NCBI RefSeq assembly: GCF_002285415.1
Contig: NZ_NSBU01000006.1
Location: 62,001 to 126,000, forward strand
From: Actibacterium pelagium
Lineage (GTDB): Bacteria > Pseudomonadota > Alphaproteobacteria > Rhodobacterales > Rhodobacteraceae
Reading direction: 5' to 3'
Length of the DNA: 64,000 bases
Under the pieces are notes generated by a model, which worked only from the letters and a program-made list of their open reading frames with translations, ran no database searches and was not told where the DNA came from. The position numbers and the translations under genes were made by a program. Below are positions 8,527 through 17,791 of this stretch, one piece after another. Position 1 is the stretch's first letter. Each line of letters begins with the position of its first letter.

Positions 8527-10038
8527 TTACCGGCTAAGGGTCACGGTCTGGTTGGCCTGAACCTTTTGCCAATCTCCGATTTCGCCGCCCGGCCAGATCA
8601 CTCGTATCTCGGCGGTTTCTGCAGGACCCAAGCCAAAGTGCTCTGCCGCTGCGATGCCGCTGGCATGTCCGCCACCAATGGTGATCTCTCGAGTTTGCAC
8701 GCCCTGTTCGGTCTTAAGTTCGAGAAACGCACCGATGGCCATGGGGTTGGGGCGGTCTTGCGTCAGGGTCACTTTCAGCCAGTTGCCGTTTGTTGTGGTG
8801 TTCTGGAATAGCTCGACGGTAGAGGCGCGATTGACCACAACCAAATCAAGCCAGCCGTCTGCGTTCAGGTCGGCCACGGCAGCGCCGCGGGACTTCGCCA
8901 TTGAGGCGACACCCGCTTCGGCCGAGCCTTCTTTGAAATCACCGGATGCGGTTTGCATCAGCAAGCTGTTGGGGTCCAGCATCGCGGCGTCGGGCATCTG
9001 TTCCACATTGCCTTTGGCCACGAAGATGTCGTCCAACCCGTCGTTGTCGACATCAGCAAACTGCGCGTGCCAACCGGTTGACGGTCGCCCATCGTTGCCA
9101 AAATGCGGCCGGTGCGCGGTGGTGCCCCGCTCATAGGTCGCATCGCGCCATGTCGGTCCGTCCGCGCTTGGGTCGAAGATTTGCAGTTTTTGGTCACCCA
9201 TCGAGGTCAGGTAGACGTCCGAGAAGCCGTCACCAGAAATATCGCGAGAGGCGATCCCCATCCCCCAGATGGAATAAGGCATCCAGCCCTCATCCGCCGT
9301 GAATTCACGGGGGTCCCCATTGATCGACCAAAGCTGTTCTTGCCCACCGCGCACGTAATAATGTCGGTCATTGCTAACGCGCAGGTCAGCGCGGCCAGAT
9401 CGGGACCAATCGGAAAACAGGATGGATAATGAACAGAAACCCGGTTGCAAATCCAAGAGCGGGGCATAGCGGTCGCCGTCTGGACGGTACAGAACCGTCG
9501 GCCCACAGGCGCCAAACGGCCCGTCGGGGTTGCTGCGATCGACATAGGTGCCAAAGGCAAGCGTTGGCAGGGTCTGCTCGGGTTCCCACGTGGCCGAGAA
9601 ACCAGTGGTCCAATGGTCTTCAGTTTGAAAACCAAGCGTTTCGAAGGGGGCGAATTCGCAGTCGGGTAACCCGCGCATAAGCAAGTCTGGTCCGACGCGC
9701 AGAATGGCAAGATCCATCTGCCCGTCACTGTCGATATCGATGGGGTAGGCGCCAGTGACGCCAGTTATTTGCAGGCTTTCGGGTGTTCCTGCTGCGAAAT
9801 CCAACCTTTCAGCCGAACGGTTCCGAAACAGCTGCGCCGGGTTGGTCCCGCCTGCCAAGAATATCTCGGGCAATGCGTCGCCATCACAGTCGAATACCGC
9901 GACCCCGCCACCAACAAAATGCTCCCATCCGCCATCATAGACGTGATTGGGGGCGTCGATCTGCTCAAAACTCGGCTGCGCGCAAACGGGAAGGGCGGCT
10001 GTCGACAGGCACAGTGCCCAAAACAGCTCAGGACGCAT
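8527..10038 (-). CDS. Secreted FG-GAP repeat protein with ASPIC/UnbV C-terminal domain (CRTAC1-like)
   Basis: Exported beta-propeller protein of 503 residues. A Sec signal peptide ([20 protein letters not shown]) precedes the mature start QPSFEQ. At least five calcium-binding FG-GAP-like repeats are visible, for example FDCDGDALPEIFL, IDIDSDGQMDLAIL, ISGDGFSDVYL, ADVDNDGLDDIF and ADLNADGWLDLVVV. The C-terminal ASPIC/UnbV domain spans about residues 415-500 (GNWLKVTLTQ through EIRVIWPGG). No enzymatic role is established for this architecture. It overlaps the 3' end of the ROK repressor gene by 11 bases on the same strand, so the two are very likely one transcript, and it converges with zero spacing on the diheme peroxidase gene. 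The context suggests a periplasmic or surface accessory to xylose or xylan use. Confidence 0.9.
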   Translation of the reverse strand: MRPELFWALCLSTAALPVCAQPSFEQIDAPNHVYDGGWEHFVGGGVAVFDCDGDALPEIFLAGGTNPAQLFRNRSAERLDFAAGTPESLQITGVTGAYPIDIDSDGQMDLAILRVGPDLLMRGLPDCEFAPFETLGFQTEDHWTTGFSATWEPEQTLPTLAFGTYVDRSNPDGPFGACGPTVLYRPDGDRYAPLLDLQPGFCSLSILFSDWSRSGRADLRVSNDRHYYVRGGQEQLWSINGDPREFTADEGWMPYSIWGMGIASRDISGDGFSDVYLTSMGDQKLQIFDPSADGPTWRDATYERGTTAHRPHFGNDGRPSTGWHAQFADVDNDGLDDIFVAKGNVEQMPDAAMLDPNSLLMQTASGDFKEGSAEAGVASMAKSRGAAVADLNADGWLDLVVVNRASTVELFQNTTTNGNWLKVTLTQDRPNPMAIGAFLELKTEQGVQTREITIGGGHASGIAAAEHFGLGPAETAEIRVIWPGGEIGDWQKVQANQTVTLSR

Positions 10039-11215
10039 GAGAGGCCATCTCTTTCACCTTCAAAATCGAGACCTGTTCGATCCCATAGGCCGTGGCGCCC
10101 TTGGCCCACATTAGATCGCCCCAGTCATGAGGTTTGATCTCGGGCAGCGGCGCATCAACCTTTACCACGTTGCTCTTGATGCGCTCTAGCACTTCGTCAG
10201 AGCACAAGTGACCAATGTTCTCTTTTGCGCCAGACACGATAATCTGTTCAGGGTCGAATAGATTGATCAGGTTGGATACGCCCATGCCAAACATGCGGCT
10301 GGCCCGTTCCAGAACGGACTTTGCGCCGATGTCTCCGTCATCCGCTCTTTTCTGAATGTCCGAAACCGATTTCGGAGAGCTGTCCTGCATCGCAATGACA
10401 GCTTCGCGCATCAGGGCGTATTCACTGACATAGGCCTCTAGGCACCCGCGCTGCCCGCATTGGCACAACGCGCCGTCTAACTGCACCTTTGTGTGACCGA
10501 ATTCCGCGCCGCACCCGCGTTCGCCCCGGTGAAGTTTGCCGTTAAGGATGATGCCAAGGCCGACGCCGTGTTCGATTGTGACGACCAGAAAATTCCTATG
10601 TCCGCGCCCCAGACCGAACAGTTGTTCTGCCTTGGCGACAAGGTTTGCGTCGTTTTCGATAAACGCGGGGCAGGGGAGGCCTGCTTCCAGTTTAGGCCGG
10701 AAATCGACATTGTTTTCAGTGATCGAGGAGGACCAATAAACAAAGTTTCGCTCTGCATCGATCATGCCAGCGAGGCCGATCGAAATGCCTGAGACGTCAG
10801 ACAAAGACAGATCAGCCTGATGGCAGGTCTCTTCAACGGCCTTGCGGATTTCCTGTACGAATGTGTCCGCAGGCATCCGGGGGTCTTGCAGCATGTACTG
10901 GCTTTGCTTGATCTCGTTTCCTTTGAAATCGACAAGCATCACCAGGATCATATCGCGCGCAATTTTCAGACCGGCAATGACCTGAGACGTTGGGTCCAAC
11001 TCCAGCAACACGCGAGGTCTGCCACGCTTGCCTGAGTCGGCGGGAGAGTCTCCGGCTGTTTCTCGAATCAATCCAGCGCTCATCAGATCGGCGGTTGCCG
11101 TTGTGACGGTCGCGGGGCTGGTATTCAGCGCGGCGGCAATGTCGATTCTGGATATCGCTCCAGAGGTCCGAATTTGCTCTAAGACCCTGAGGCGAGTGAC
11201 GTTTCTTTGGTCCAA
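10028..11215 (-). CDS. xylR: ROK-family transcriptional repressor of the xylose genes
   Basis: DNA-binding regulator with an N-terminal winged helix-turn-helix (about residues 5-60, [21 protein letters not shown]) and a sugar-sensing ROK domain. The ROK zinc site is complete: H241 and the CxCGxxGC cluster C251/C253/C258. It probably represses xylFHGA, and perhaps xylB onward, releasing DNA when xylose binds. The product begins at TTG 11215 (395 residues), but the frame stays open upstream to a CTG at 11242 that has a GAGGGGGG purine tract seven bases before it. TTG 11215 has no clear ribosome site, so a non-canonical CTG start adding nine residues is plausible. The gene is divergent from xylF and overlaps the downstream FG-GAP gene by 11 bases. 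Confidence 0.9.
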   Translation of the reverse strand: MDQRNVTRLRVLEQIRTSGAISRIDIAAALNTSPATVTTATADLMSAGLIRETAGDSPADSGKRGRPRVLLELDPTSQVIAGLKIARDMILVMLVDFKGNEIKQSQYMLQDPRMPADTFVQEIRKAVEETCHQADLSLSDVSGISIGLAGMIDAERNFVYWSSSITENNVDFRPKLEAGLPCPAFIENDANLVAKAEQLFGLGRGHRNFLVVTIEHGVGLGIILNGKLHRGERGCGAEFGHTKVQLDGALCQCGQRGCLEAYVSEYALMREAVIAMQDSSPKSVSDIQKRADDGDIGAKSVLERASRMFGMGVSNLINLFDPEQIIVSGAKENIGHLCSDEVLERIKSNVVKVDAPLPEIKPHDWGDLMWAKGATAYGIEQVSILKVKEMASHAS

Positions 11216-11310
11216 GCCGTTTTGAAGTTGGTTGTTTTTCAGCGTCCCGCCCCCCTCGGAATCTCATTTTTTCAGCACTTTAACCAAATCATCAGAGCAA
11301 GAACAGACTT

Positions 11311-11336
11311 TATTATTTTACTGGATGAAATTAATA
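11311..11336. promoter_or_regulatory. Probable ROK (NagC/Mlc-like) operator in the xylR-xylF intergenic region
   Basis: Imperfect inverted repeat with arms TATTATTTT (11311-11319) and AAATTAATA (11328-11336) around an 8-base spacer. This closely resembles the TTATTT...AAATTAA sites bound by the ROK repressors NagC and Mlc. It lies about 75 bases before the xylF start, between the divergent xylR and xylF genes, where it could control both. Assignment to the local ROK protein is inferred. Confidence 0.6.
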
Positions 11337-11410
11337 TGCTATCTACACTACACAGGGGCCGCGAATCGCATTCGATCGAAGAAAACGGTCCTGTTAATTG
11401 GGAGGAAACC

Positions 11411-12421
11411 ATGAATCGTATTTTCGGGTTAACGGCTGCTGCCGTTCTGATGGGCACCGCAGCCTATGCGGATATGACGGTCGGCGTGAGCTGGTCGAAC
11501 TTTCAGGAAGAACGCTGGAAGACTGACGAAGCGGCCATCGTTGCTGCATTGGATGCAGCAGGCGCAACTTACGTTTCGGCAGACGCGCAGTCGTCTTCTT
11601 CGAAGCAGCTTTCCGACGTAGAAAGCCTGATCGCTCAGGGCGTTGACGCTCTGATCATCCTTGCGCAAGACGCGCAGGCCATTGGCCCGGCAGTTCAAGC
11701 TGCAGCAGATGAAGGCATTCCTGTCATCGCGTATGACCGCCTGATCGAAGACTCGCGTGCCTATTACCTGACCTTCGATAACGTCGAAGTCGGCCGCATG
11801 CAGGCTCGTGCCGTATTCGCGGCGATGCCCAAAGGCAACTACGTCATGATCAAGGGCTCCCCGACTGACCCGAACGCAGACTTCCTGCGTGGTGGCCAGC
11901 AAGAGATCATTGCAGATGCGGTTGCATCCGGTGACATCAAGATTGTCGGCGAAGCCTATACCGATGGCTGGCTGCCGGCGAACGCACAGCGCAACATGGA
12001 GCAGATCCTGACTGCGCAAGACAACAAAGTTGACGCGGTTGTCGCGTCGAACGACGGCACCGCAGGTGGTGTTGTTGCTGCGCTGACCGCGCAGGGCATG
12101 GAAGGTATTCCGGTCTCGGGTCAGGATGGCGACCACGCCGCGCTGAACCGCGTTGCTCTGGGTACTCAGACTGTGTCCGTCTGGAAAGACGCCCGCGAGC
12201 TGGGCAAAGCCGCTGGCGAGGCTGCCGCAGCCTTGGCAGGTGGTGGAACGCCAGAAGGTTACTCCGAGTGGACTTCGCCTTCGGGTACCACCCTTCAGGC
12301 CAGCTTCCTGGCGCCGGTTCCGATCACCGCAGACAACCTGACGGTTGTTGTTGATGCGGGCTGGATCAGCAAGGACGCATTGTGCCAGGGCGTTTCGAAC
12401 GGCCCTGCGCCGTGTAACTAA
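11411..12421 (+). CDS. xylF: D-xylose ABC transporter periplasmic binding protein
   Basis: Periplasmic xylose receptor of 336 residues. A signal peptide ([20 protein letters not shown]) is followed by the mature start [16 protein letters not shown], a sequence highly typical of XylF, and by [21 protein letters not shown] and the hinge/ligand segment [13 protein letters not shown]. The ATG at 11411 is chosen because GGAGGAAACC directly precedes it and the signal peptide begins there; the reading frame is open further upstream to 11207 without coding character. It heads the xylFHGA operon and is followed by a perfect 9-bp hairpin before xylH, probably raising receptor mRNA over the rest. Confidence 0.95.
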   Translation: MNRIFGLTAAAVLMGTAAYADMTVGVSWSNFQEERWKTDEAAIVAALDAAGATYVSADAQSSSSKQLSDVESLIAQGVDALIILAQDAQAIGPAVQAAADEGIPVIAYDRLIEDSRAYYLTFDNVEVGRMQARAVFAAMPKGNYVMIKGSPTDPNADFLRGGQQEIIADAVASGDIKIVGEAYTDGWLPANAQRNMEQILTAQDNKVDAVVASNDGTAGGVVAALTAQGMEGIPVSGQDGDHAALNRVALGTQTVSVWKDARELGKAAGEAAAALAGGGTPEGYSEWTSPSGTTLQASFLAPVPITADNLTVVVDAGWISKDALCQGVSNGPAPCN

Positions 12422-12435
12422 CGGCTAACCGAATT

Positions 12436-12463
12436 CTGTGGCCCAGTTAGGTCAGGGCCACAG
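12436..12463 (+). terminator. Intercistronic hairpin between xylF and xylH
   Basis: Perfect 9-bp stem (CTGTGGCCC at 12436-12444, complement at 12455-12463) with a 10-base loop, 14 bases after the xylF stop. No strong T-run follows, so a partial terminator or 3'-end-protecting stem is the likely role. Confidence 0.65.
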
Positions 12464-12502
12464 TCTACCTTATAAAAATCGCGCTGAATGAAGAGGTCTG
12501 GC

Positions 12503-13804
12503 ATGGCTAGCACCACAAATCAGCCAATCCCTAAAAAGCAGAGCGGCAACCTGTTCCAGCAGCTGGAACTGGACACTCGACTTTTGGGCATGATTGGCGC
12601 CTTTATCATCCTTTGTATCGGGTTCAACATCCTGACAGATGGACGCTTCCTGACACCACGAAACGTTTTCAACCTGACGATCCAGACGGTTTCGGTCGCA
12701 ATCATGGCCTCTGGCATGGTTTTCGTCATCGTGAACCGCCATATTGACCTGTCGGTTGGCGCACTGCTGGCGACAACTTCGGCTGTCATGGCGATGACGC
12801 AGACCCATATCCTTCCCAATGTTCTGGGTCTTGGTCTGGGTCACCCGATGATCTGGGTCATTACGATCTTCGTCGGTTTGCTTGTCGGCACCCTGATTGG
12901 CGCCTTCCAAGGCTGGCTGGTCGGCTACCTGACAATCCCCGCCTTTATCGTGACGCTTGGTGGGTTCCTTGTTTGGCGCAACGTTGCCTGGTACCTGACT
13001 GACGGCCAGACCATTGGCCCGCTTGATCAGAACTTCCTGGTCTTTGGCGGAACCAACGGCACCCTTGGCACCAGCTGGAGCTGGATCCTGGCCTTCGCTG
13101 CATCGGCGATTGCGATCTGGGCCCTTTGGGGCGCTCGCCGCGCCAAGGCTTCGCATGGGTTCCCGGTCAAGCCGATCTGGGCCGAGGTGACGCTGTCTGC
13201 AATGATCCTGGGTTTGATCTGCGGTTTCATCGCAACCCTAAACGCCTATACGATCCCCACCCGCCGTCTAGAGCGCATGTTTGAGGCCCGCGGTGAGGTC
13301 ATGCCAGAAGGTCTGACAGTTGGGTACGGTCTGCCGGTTTCGGTTCTGATCCTGATCATTGTCGCGATCACCATGACCCTTGTCGGACGTCGTACCCGCC
13401 TTGGACGCTACATCTATGCAACCGGTGGCAACCCGGAAGCGGCCAGCCTGTCGGGCATCAACACCCGCCTTCTGACCGTGAAACTCTTCGCCCTGATGGG
13501 GTTCCTCTGTGCCCTGTCAGCGGTTGTTGCTTCGGCCCGCCTGTCCAACCACTCGAACGACATCGGGACTCTGGACGAACTGCGCGTGATCGCGGCGGCC
13601 GTCATCGGTGGCACCGCCCTGTCGGGTGGCTTCGGGACGATCCATGGCGCAATCCTTGGGGCCCTGATCATGCAGGCTCTGCAGTCCGGCATGGCGATGG
13701 TTGGCGTTGATGCGCCGTTCCAGAACATCGTGGTTGGTACCGTACTGGTCGCCGCCGTTCTGATCGACATCCTGTACCGTAAACGTTTGGGAGATGCGTC
13801 GTGA
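12503..13804 (+). CDS. xylH: Xylose ABC transporter permease (XylH-type)
   Basis: Inner-membrane channel subunit of the xylose importer, 433 residues with about ten or more hydrophobic helices. The BPD_transp_2/RbsC family is evident from [13 protein letters not shown] in the first half and [23 protein letters not shown] in the cytoplasmic coupling region, followed by [13 protein letters not shown]. The length matches XylH rather than the shorter RbsC. The start at ATG 12503 is supported by AGAGG six bases upstream; an in-frame ATG at 12488 would add MKRSG. It overlaps the ATPase gene by GTGA. The substrate is assigned from its place between xylF and xylA. Confidence 0.93.
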   Translation: MASTTNQPIPKKQSGNLFQQLELDTRLLGMIGAFIILCIGFNILTDGRFLTPRNVFNLTIQTVSVAIMASGMVFVIVNRHIDLSVGALLATTSAVMAMTQTHILPNVLGLGLGHPMIWVITIFVGLLVGTLIGAFQGWLVGYLTIPAFIVTLGGFLVWRNVAWYLTDGQTIGPLDQNFLVFGGTNGTLGTSWSWILAFAASAIAIWALWGARRAKASHGFPVKPIWAEVTLSAMILGLICGFIATLNAYTIPTRRLERMFEARGEVMPEGLTVGYGLPVSVLILIIVAITMTLVGRRTRLGRYIYATGGNPEAASLSGINTRLLTVKLFALMGFLCALSAVVASARLSNHSNDIGTLDELRVIAAAVIGGTALSGGFGTIHGAILGALIMQALQSGMAMVGVDAPFQNIVVGTVLVAAVLIDILYRKRLGDAS

Positions 13805-14601
13805 CTACTGATACCAATAAAACCGCAGCTCAGCGTCGCGCTGATGGCGATACGCCGTTGGTGGAAATGAAAGACATCTCGATCGCGTTCGGTGGCATCA
13901 AGGCCGTGGACCATGTGTCCGTCGATCTACACCCCGGCGAAGTTGTGGGCCTTCTGGGCCACAATGGGGCGGGCAAGTCGACGCTGATCAAGGTCCTGTC
14001 GGGCGCCTATCAAAAGGACGACGGCGAGATCTTGGTCAACGGAAAGCATGTCGAGATCAACAACCCGCGGGATGCGCGTGCCAACAACATCGAGACGATC
14101 TACCAGACGCTCGCCTTGGCCGACAACCTTACCGCCGCGCAGAACCTGTTTCTGGGGCGCGAGTTGGTCACCCCGATGGGACTGGTCGATGACAGTGCGA
14201 TGGAAGCGGAATGCCGCAAGATCATGGGTCGCCTGAACCCGAACTTCCAGAAGTTCAGCGATCCGGTCAGCGCCCTGTCCGGCGGTCAGCGGCAATCGGT
14301 GGCGATTGCCCGGGCGGTCTATTTCAACGCCCGCATTCTGATCATGGACGAGCCCACAGCCGCCCTCGGCCCGCACGAGACACAGATGGTCGCGGACCTG
14401 ATCAAGCAGCTCAAGGCCGAAGGTATCGGTATCTTCCTGATCGATCACGACGTTCACGCAGTGATGGACTTGTGTGACCGCGCCAGCGTTATGAAGAACG
14501 GCCAGTTGGTCGGCACCGTGAACATCCCCGATGTCACTGACGACGACCTGCTTGGCATGATCATTCTTGGCAAAAACCCTGGCGAAGCTGACGCATCGTA
14601 A
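13801..14601 (+). CDS. xylG: Sugar ABC transporter ATPase with a single nucleotide-binding domain
   Basis: Energises the XylFH importer. All ABC motifs are present once: Walker [10 protein letters not shown] at residues 53-61, signature LSGGQ at 159-163, Walker B ILIMDEP ending at about 185, and switch H216. At 266 residues it is about half the length of classical XylG/RbsA ATPases, which carry two tandem domains; this one-domain form resembles FrcA-type ATPases of alphaproteobacteria and must act as a homodimer. Translation starts at GTG 13801, overlapping the xylH stop. A hairpin separates it from xylA. The role is firm from context; the symbol is given by position, and an frcA-style name would be equally fair. 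Confidence 0.9.
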   Translation: MTTDTNKTAAQRRADGDTPLVEMKDISIAFGGIKAVDHVSVDLHPGEVVGLLGHNGAGKSTLIKVLSGAYQKDDGEILVNGKHVEINNPRDARANNIETIYQTLALADNLTAAQNLFLGRELVTPMGLVDDSAMEAECRKIMGRLNPNFQKFSDPVSALSGGQRQSVAIARAVYFNARILIMDEPTAALGPHETQMVADLIKQLKAEGIGIFLIDHDVHAVMDLCDRASVMKNGQLVGTVNIPDVTDDDLLGMIILGKNPGEADAS

Positions 14602-14616
14602 AAGAACAGAAATACG

Positions 14617-14634
14617 CGGCCCCGAAAGGGGCCG
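14617..14634 (+). terminator. Intercistronic stem-loop between xylG and xylA
   Basis: A perfect 7-bp stem CGGCCCC/GGGGCCG is closed by a GAAA tetraloop of the very stable GNRA type, 15 bases after xylG and 20 bases before xylA. No T-run follows. It may set the relative amounts of transporter and isomerase mRNA. Confidence 0.6.
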
Positions 14635-14655
14635 TTACACAAAGGGAATGACCTG

Positions 14656-15963
14656 ATGAGTACAGGATTTTTTGAAGGCATTGAGCCGCAGAAATTTGTC
14701 GGTCCCGACAGCAAAGCCGAACTAGGGTTCCGTCACTACAACCCGGACGAGGTCGTCCTGGGTAAACGGATGGAAGACCACCTGCGGTTCGCAGTCGCGT
14801 ATTGGCACAGCTTTGCGTGGGAAGGCGGCGATCCGTTTGGCGGTCAGACGCTGATCCGCCCTTGGCATCCGCAGGATGACATGGGCCGTGCCAAGATGAA
14901 GGCCGATGTTGCGTTCGAGATGTTCGAAATTCTGGGCGCGCCCTTCTATTGCTGGCACGACGCTGACATCCGCCCGGAACAGGGCATCTATGCCGAGAAC
15001 CTCGCAACGCTGGAAGAAATCACCGACTATCTGGGTGAAAAGCAGGAAGCCTCGAATGTAGAGCTTCTGTGGGGTACTGCCAACATGTTCAGCCACCGTC
15101 GCTGGATGGGTGGAGCCTCGACCAACCCGGATCCGGATGTGTTTGCCTATGCCGCCGCGACGGTCAAAGGTTGCTTGGATGCGACCATGAAGCTGGGCGG
15201 TCACAACTACGTGCTGTGGGGCGGTCGAGAGGGCTATGAAACCCTGTTGAACACCGACCTGAGCTGTGAGTTGGACAATATGGGCCGGTTCCTGAACATG
15301 GTCGTCGACTACAAACACAAGATCGGCTTCAAAGGCGCGATCCTCGTCGAACCCAAGCCGCAAGAACCGTCAAAGCACCAGTATGACTATGACGCAGCCA
15401 CCTGTATCGGCTTCCTACGCAAGTACGGTCTGGAGAATGAGGTTAAGCTGAACCTTGAGCAGGGGCATGCAATCCTTGCCGGTCATAGCTTCGAGCACGA
15501 GATCGCTGTCGCAGCCGCAGAAGGTATGTTGGGCAGCATCGACATGAACCGGAACGACTATCAGTCAGGTTGGGACACCGACCAGTTCCCAAACAACGTG
15601 CCTGAAGTTGCGCTTGCCTATTACCACATCCTGAAGGCAGGCGGTCTGAACAGTGGCGGTACGAATTTCGACGCCAAGATCCGTCGCCAGTCGATCGATC
15701 CTGTTGACCTGATCGCCAGCCATGTCGGTGGCATGGACATCTGCGCGCGCGGTCTGAAAGCTGCCGCCGCGATGCTGGAAGACGGTGGCCTAGAGGCGTT
15801 CCTTGCAGAGCGTTACGCAGGCTGGTCGACCGATGGTGCCAAAGCGATGCTGAACAGCGATTTAGCTTCGATTCAAGCGCGTGTTCTGGCCGAAGGTATC
15901 AACCCTGAACCTCGTTCGGGCCGTCAGGAGCGGTTGGAAAACTACGTCAATCGCTTCGTCTGA
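14656..15963 (+). CDS. xylA: Xylose isomerase
   Basis: Converts D-xylose to D-xylulose in the cytoplasm using two divalent metals. The product is 435 residues, close to the E. coli enzyme, and keeps the same numbering for key residues: H101 and D104 in the FYCWHDAD motif, and E232/K234 in [13 protein letters not shown]. The [14 protein letters not shown] and [10 protein letters not shown] signatures are also intact. It belongs to the longer class II isomerases. It is the last gene of xylFHGA, and the next stem-loop downstream is terminator-like. Together with xylB it completes entry of xylose into the pentose phosphate pathway. Confidence 0.97.
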   Translation: MSTGFFEGIEPQKFVGPDSKAELGFRHYNPDEVVLGKRMEDHLRFAVAYWHSFAWEGGDPFGGQTLIRPWHPQDDMGRAKMKADVAFEMFEILGAPFYCWHDADIRPEQGIYAENLATLEEITDYLGEKQEASNVELLWGTANMFSHRRWMGGASTNPDPDVFAYAAATVKGCLDATMKLGGHNYVLWGGREGYETLLNTDLSCELDNMGRFLNMVVDYKHKIGFKGAILVEPKPQEPSKHQYDYDAATCIGFLRKYGLENEVKLNLEQGHAILAGHSFEHEIAVAAAEGMLGSIDMNRNDYQSGWDTDQFPNNVPEVALAYYHILKAGGLNSGGTNFDAKIRRQSIDPVDLIASHVGGMDICARGLKAAAAMLEDGGLEAFLAERYAGWSTDGAKAMLNSDLASIQARVLAEGINPEPRSGRQERLENYVNRFV

Positions 15964-16044
15964 TCGACCCACACCCTGACATGCCGCAACTTCCGCTGGG
16001 GGTTGAGTGCCTGACAAGGGTTACTTTTCGAATGGACTCTTACC

Positions 16045-16064
16045 GGCCGCCCTTAGGGGCGGTC
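16045..16064 (+). terminator. Terminator-like hairpin after xylA
   Basis: An 8-bp stem (GGCCGCCC with GGGCGGTC, one G-T pair) with a TTAG loop, followed by GTTTAGTTT. It overlaps the stop codon of the convergent abrB gene and probably ends the xyl transcript; it could act in both directions. Confidence 0.55.
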
Positions 16065-17114
16065 GTTTAGTTTGGCCCATAGGCTGATCATCGCCACGGT
16101 CATCAAAATCCGCGCCAGATGATGTGCGGATACCAGAACCGGGCTGACGTTGAGTGTCAGCGCGATCAGGCTCATCTCGGTCACGCCACCGGGGGCGAAG
16201 CTGATAAGCATCGTCTGGAAGGACACCGGGGCCAATTGCACAAGCAAAAGCGCTAGGGCAGAGGCGATCAGAAGCGTTACGGTGATCGAGACACACCCAA
16301 GCCCCAATGACCGCACCATTTGTGATGGCGTTGCATTAGAGAAGCGGGCACCAAGACCGGCGCCAACGATCAACTGGGCAATGTTCAAGAGATTGGTTGG
16401 CCCCTGCAAATCAATGACGCCCGTAGCTTGAAGAACACCCGTGATGATCAAGGGTCCCGTCAGCGGAGCAGCAGGCAATCTAAGGCGCTGCCCGACCCAA
16501 AACCCGACAGTTGCCAAGACTGCGACCAACACCCAGTCCAAAAGATCAGCCGGAGAACGTTCAAGAGTCTCCCCGGCAGCAGAGCCGACGCTTTCGCCGG
16601 TAACGGCCAAAAACAACATTGGAACCGATACAATAACCACCACGATGCGCACAAAGTGCTGCATGCTCAGTTGTTCGACATTGGCACCCGCCTTTTCACC
16701 TAGCGTGATCGCCTCGATCAACCCGCCGGGCATCGCAGCGTAAGTGGCGGTTGCGGTGTCGTAGCCCCCGAGCCTGCGGAAAATGACAAAGTTTGCGCCC
16801 TGCACCAATACGACGAACACAGCCATCGCGGTCAGGGTCACCAGCAGGATGGGGGCCATCTGCAATACTTCTGGGCTGAAGGTGGATCCGATCATCGTCC
16901 CAATGACGGCGATAAACCCGCGCCGAAGTGTTTCTGGATAGAAGAGCTTCTGACCCGTCTTTCCAACGTATGCCAAGGACACGATGGCTGCCGCCAGCAG
17001 GCTGCCGATAAGAAACGGGATCGGCATCCCGATCAGAACCGCGAAAAAGGCGCCTGCTATACCTGCGCCAAGGACAAGAGCCAGTTGCGCGGACTTTTCT
17101 TTGATATTTTTCAT
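16053..17114 (-). CDS. AbrB-family (PF05145-type) membrane protein
   Basis: Integral membrane protein of 353 residues with about ten hydrophobic helices arranged as an internal duplication. The family's repeated glycine-rich motifs are visible: IGMPIPFLIGSLLAA near residue 30 and LPAAPLTGPLIITG near residue 210. The paired loops AAMPGGLIEAITLG and FAPGGVTEMSLIAL mark the two halves. Family members are annotated as AbrB/ammonia-monooxygenase-like regulators, but the true role is poorly known and is probably transport. It stands alone on the minus strand, divergent from the MarR-RND operon, and converges on xylA. Its function cannot be stated from this context. Confidence 0.85.
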   Translation of the reverse strand: MKNIKEKSAQLALVLGAGIAGAFFAVLIGMPIPFLIGSLLAAAIVSLAYVGKTGQKLFYPETLRRGFIAVIGTMIGSTFSPEVLQMAPILLVTLTAMAVFVVLVQGANFVIFRRLGGYDTATATYAAMPGGLIEAITLGEKAGANVEQLSMQHFVRIVVVIVSVPMLFLAVTGESVGSAAGETLERSPADLLDWVLVAVLATVGFWVGQRLRLPAAPLTGPLIITGVLQATGVIDLQGPTNLLNIAQLIVGAGLGARFSNATPSQMVRSLGLGCVSITVTLLIASALALLLVQLAPVSFQTMLISFAPGGVTEMSLIALTLNVSPVLVSAHHLARILMTVAMISLWAKLNDRP

Positions 17115-17244
17115 TAGCTTAAAGGATCTCGTGCGCGGATGCGCGAGGGGCCGGACGGCCTATGGTCTTTAGCGCAACCTAACATCAACCTGTTACGGAT
17201 CGCCAGCCAGAGTTCACTCCACAAAAGGGCAGTAGGTATTTTTA

Positions 17245-17263
17245 TTATTGAATAGTTCATAAA
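17245..17263. promoter_or_regulatory. Imperfect palindrome upstream of the MarR gene
   Basis: The arms TTATTGAA and TTCATAAA flank TAG (6 of 8 positions complementary, with an exact TGAA/TTCA core) in the AT-rich abrB-marR intergenic region. The size and position suit a MarR autoregulatory operator, but AT-rich DNA gives such matches by chance. Confidence 0.35.
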
Positions 17264-17302
17264 GTGAAATATATGGCGAGTGAAATAATCGGAAGTGAGT
17301 CC

Positions 17303-17791
17303 ATGACGCTCAAAGACAAACCCATTACCGACCCCGGCGACGATAGCGCTTTGACGCCTGAAATCCGTGCGATCATGGGGGTCTATTCCATCTTCACGCA
17401 AATTCAGAGCGCGATTGAAGCGATCGAAGCCGAGGATGGCATGACCGACCCGGCCCGGCGCCTTCTGATCCGGCTCGACCGGCCCTACCGAATGGGAGAG
17501 TTGGCTCGGATCACCAGATTGCTGCCCTCGACAGTCACTGCGCAGGTCGATGTGCTGGAGGGGTTGGAACTGGTCGAACGGCAACGCGACCCGACCGATC
17601 GCCGGGCATGGGTTCTGTCTCTGACATCCAAAGGTGAAACCCTGCGTGAAGAATTGGTCCACAAGGCGGGCCAACTGTTTCACGAGGTTACCGGGTTTGA
17701 TGAAGCCGAAACCAAAGCCTTTGCCGCCCTGACGGACAAGGCGCGCAAGCACATAATCGATACAATCCTTGACGGGAGCCCATCATGTTGA
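17303..17791 (+). CDS. MarR-family transcriptional regulator
   Basis: Winged helix-turn-helix regulator of about 162 residues that probably represses its own operon and the downstream RND pump until an effector binds. The central HTH (YRMGELARITRLLPSTVTAQVDVLEGLELVERQ) is followed by the MarR wing DPTDRRAWVLSLTSKGE, the family hallmark. I prefer ATG 17303 because GGAAGTGAG lies at the right distance; an in-frame ATG at 17273 and a GTG at 17264 lack a ribosome site. Its 3' end overlaps the adaptor gene by seven bases, so the three genes form one operon. The effector is unknown. Confidence 0.88.
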   Translation: MTLKDKPITDPGDDSALTPEIRAIMGVYSIFTQIQSAIEAIEAEDGMTDPARRLLIRLDRPYRMGELARITRLLPSTVTAQVDVLEGLELVERQRDPTDRRAWVLSLTSKGETLREELVHKAGQLFHEVTGFDEAETKAFAALTDKARKHIIDTILDGSPSC

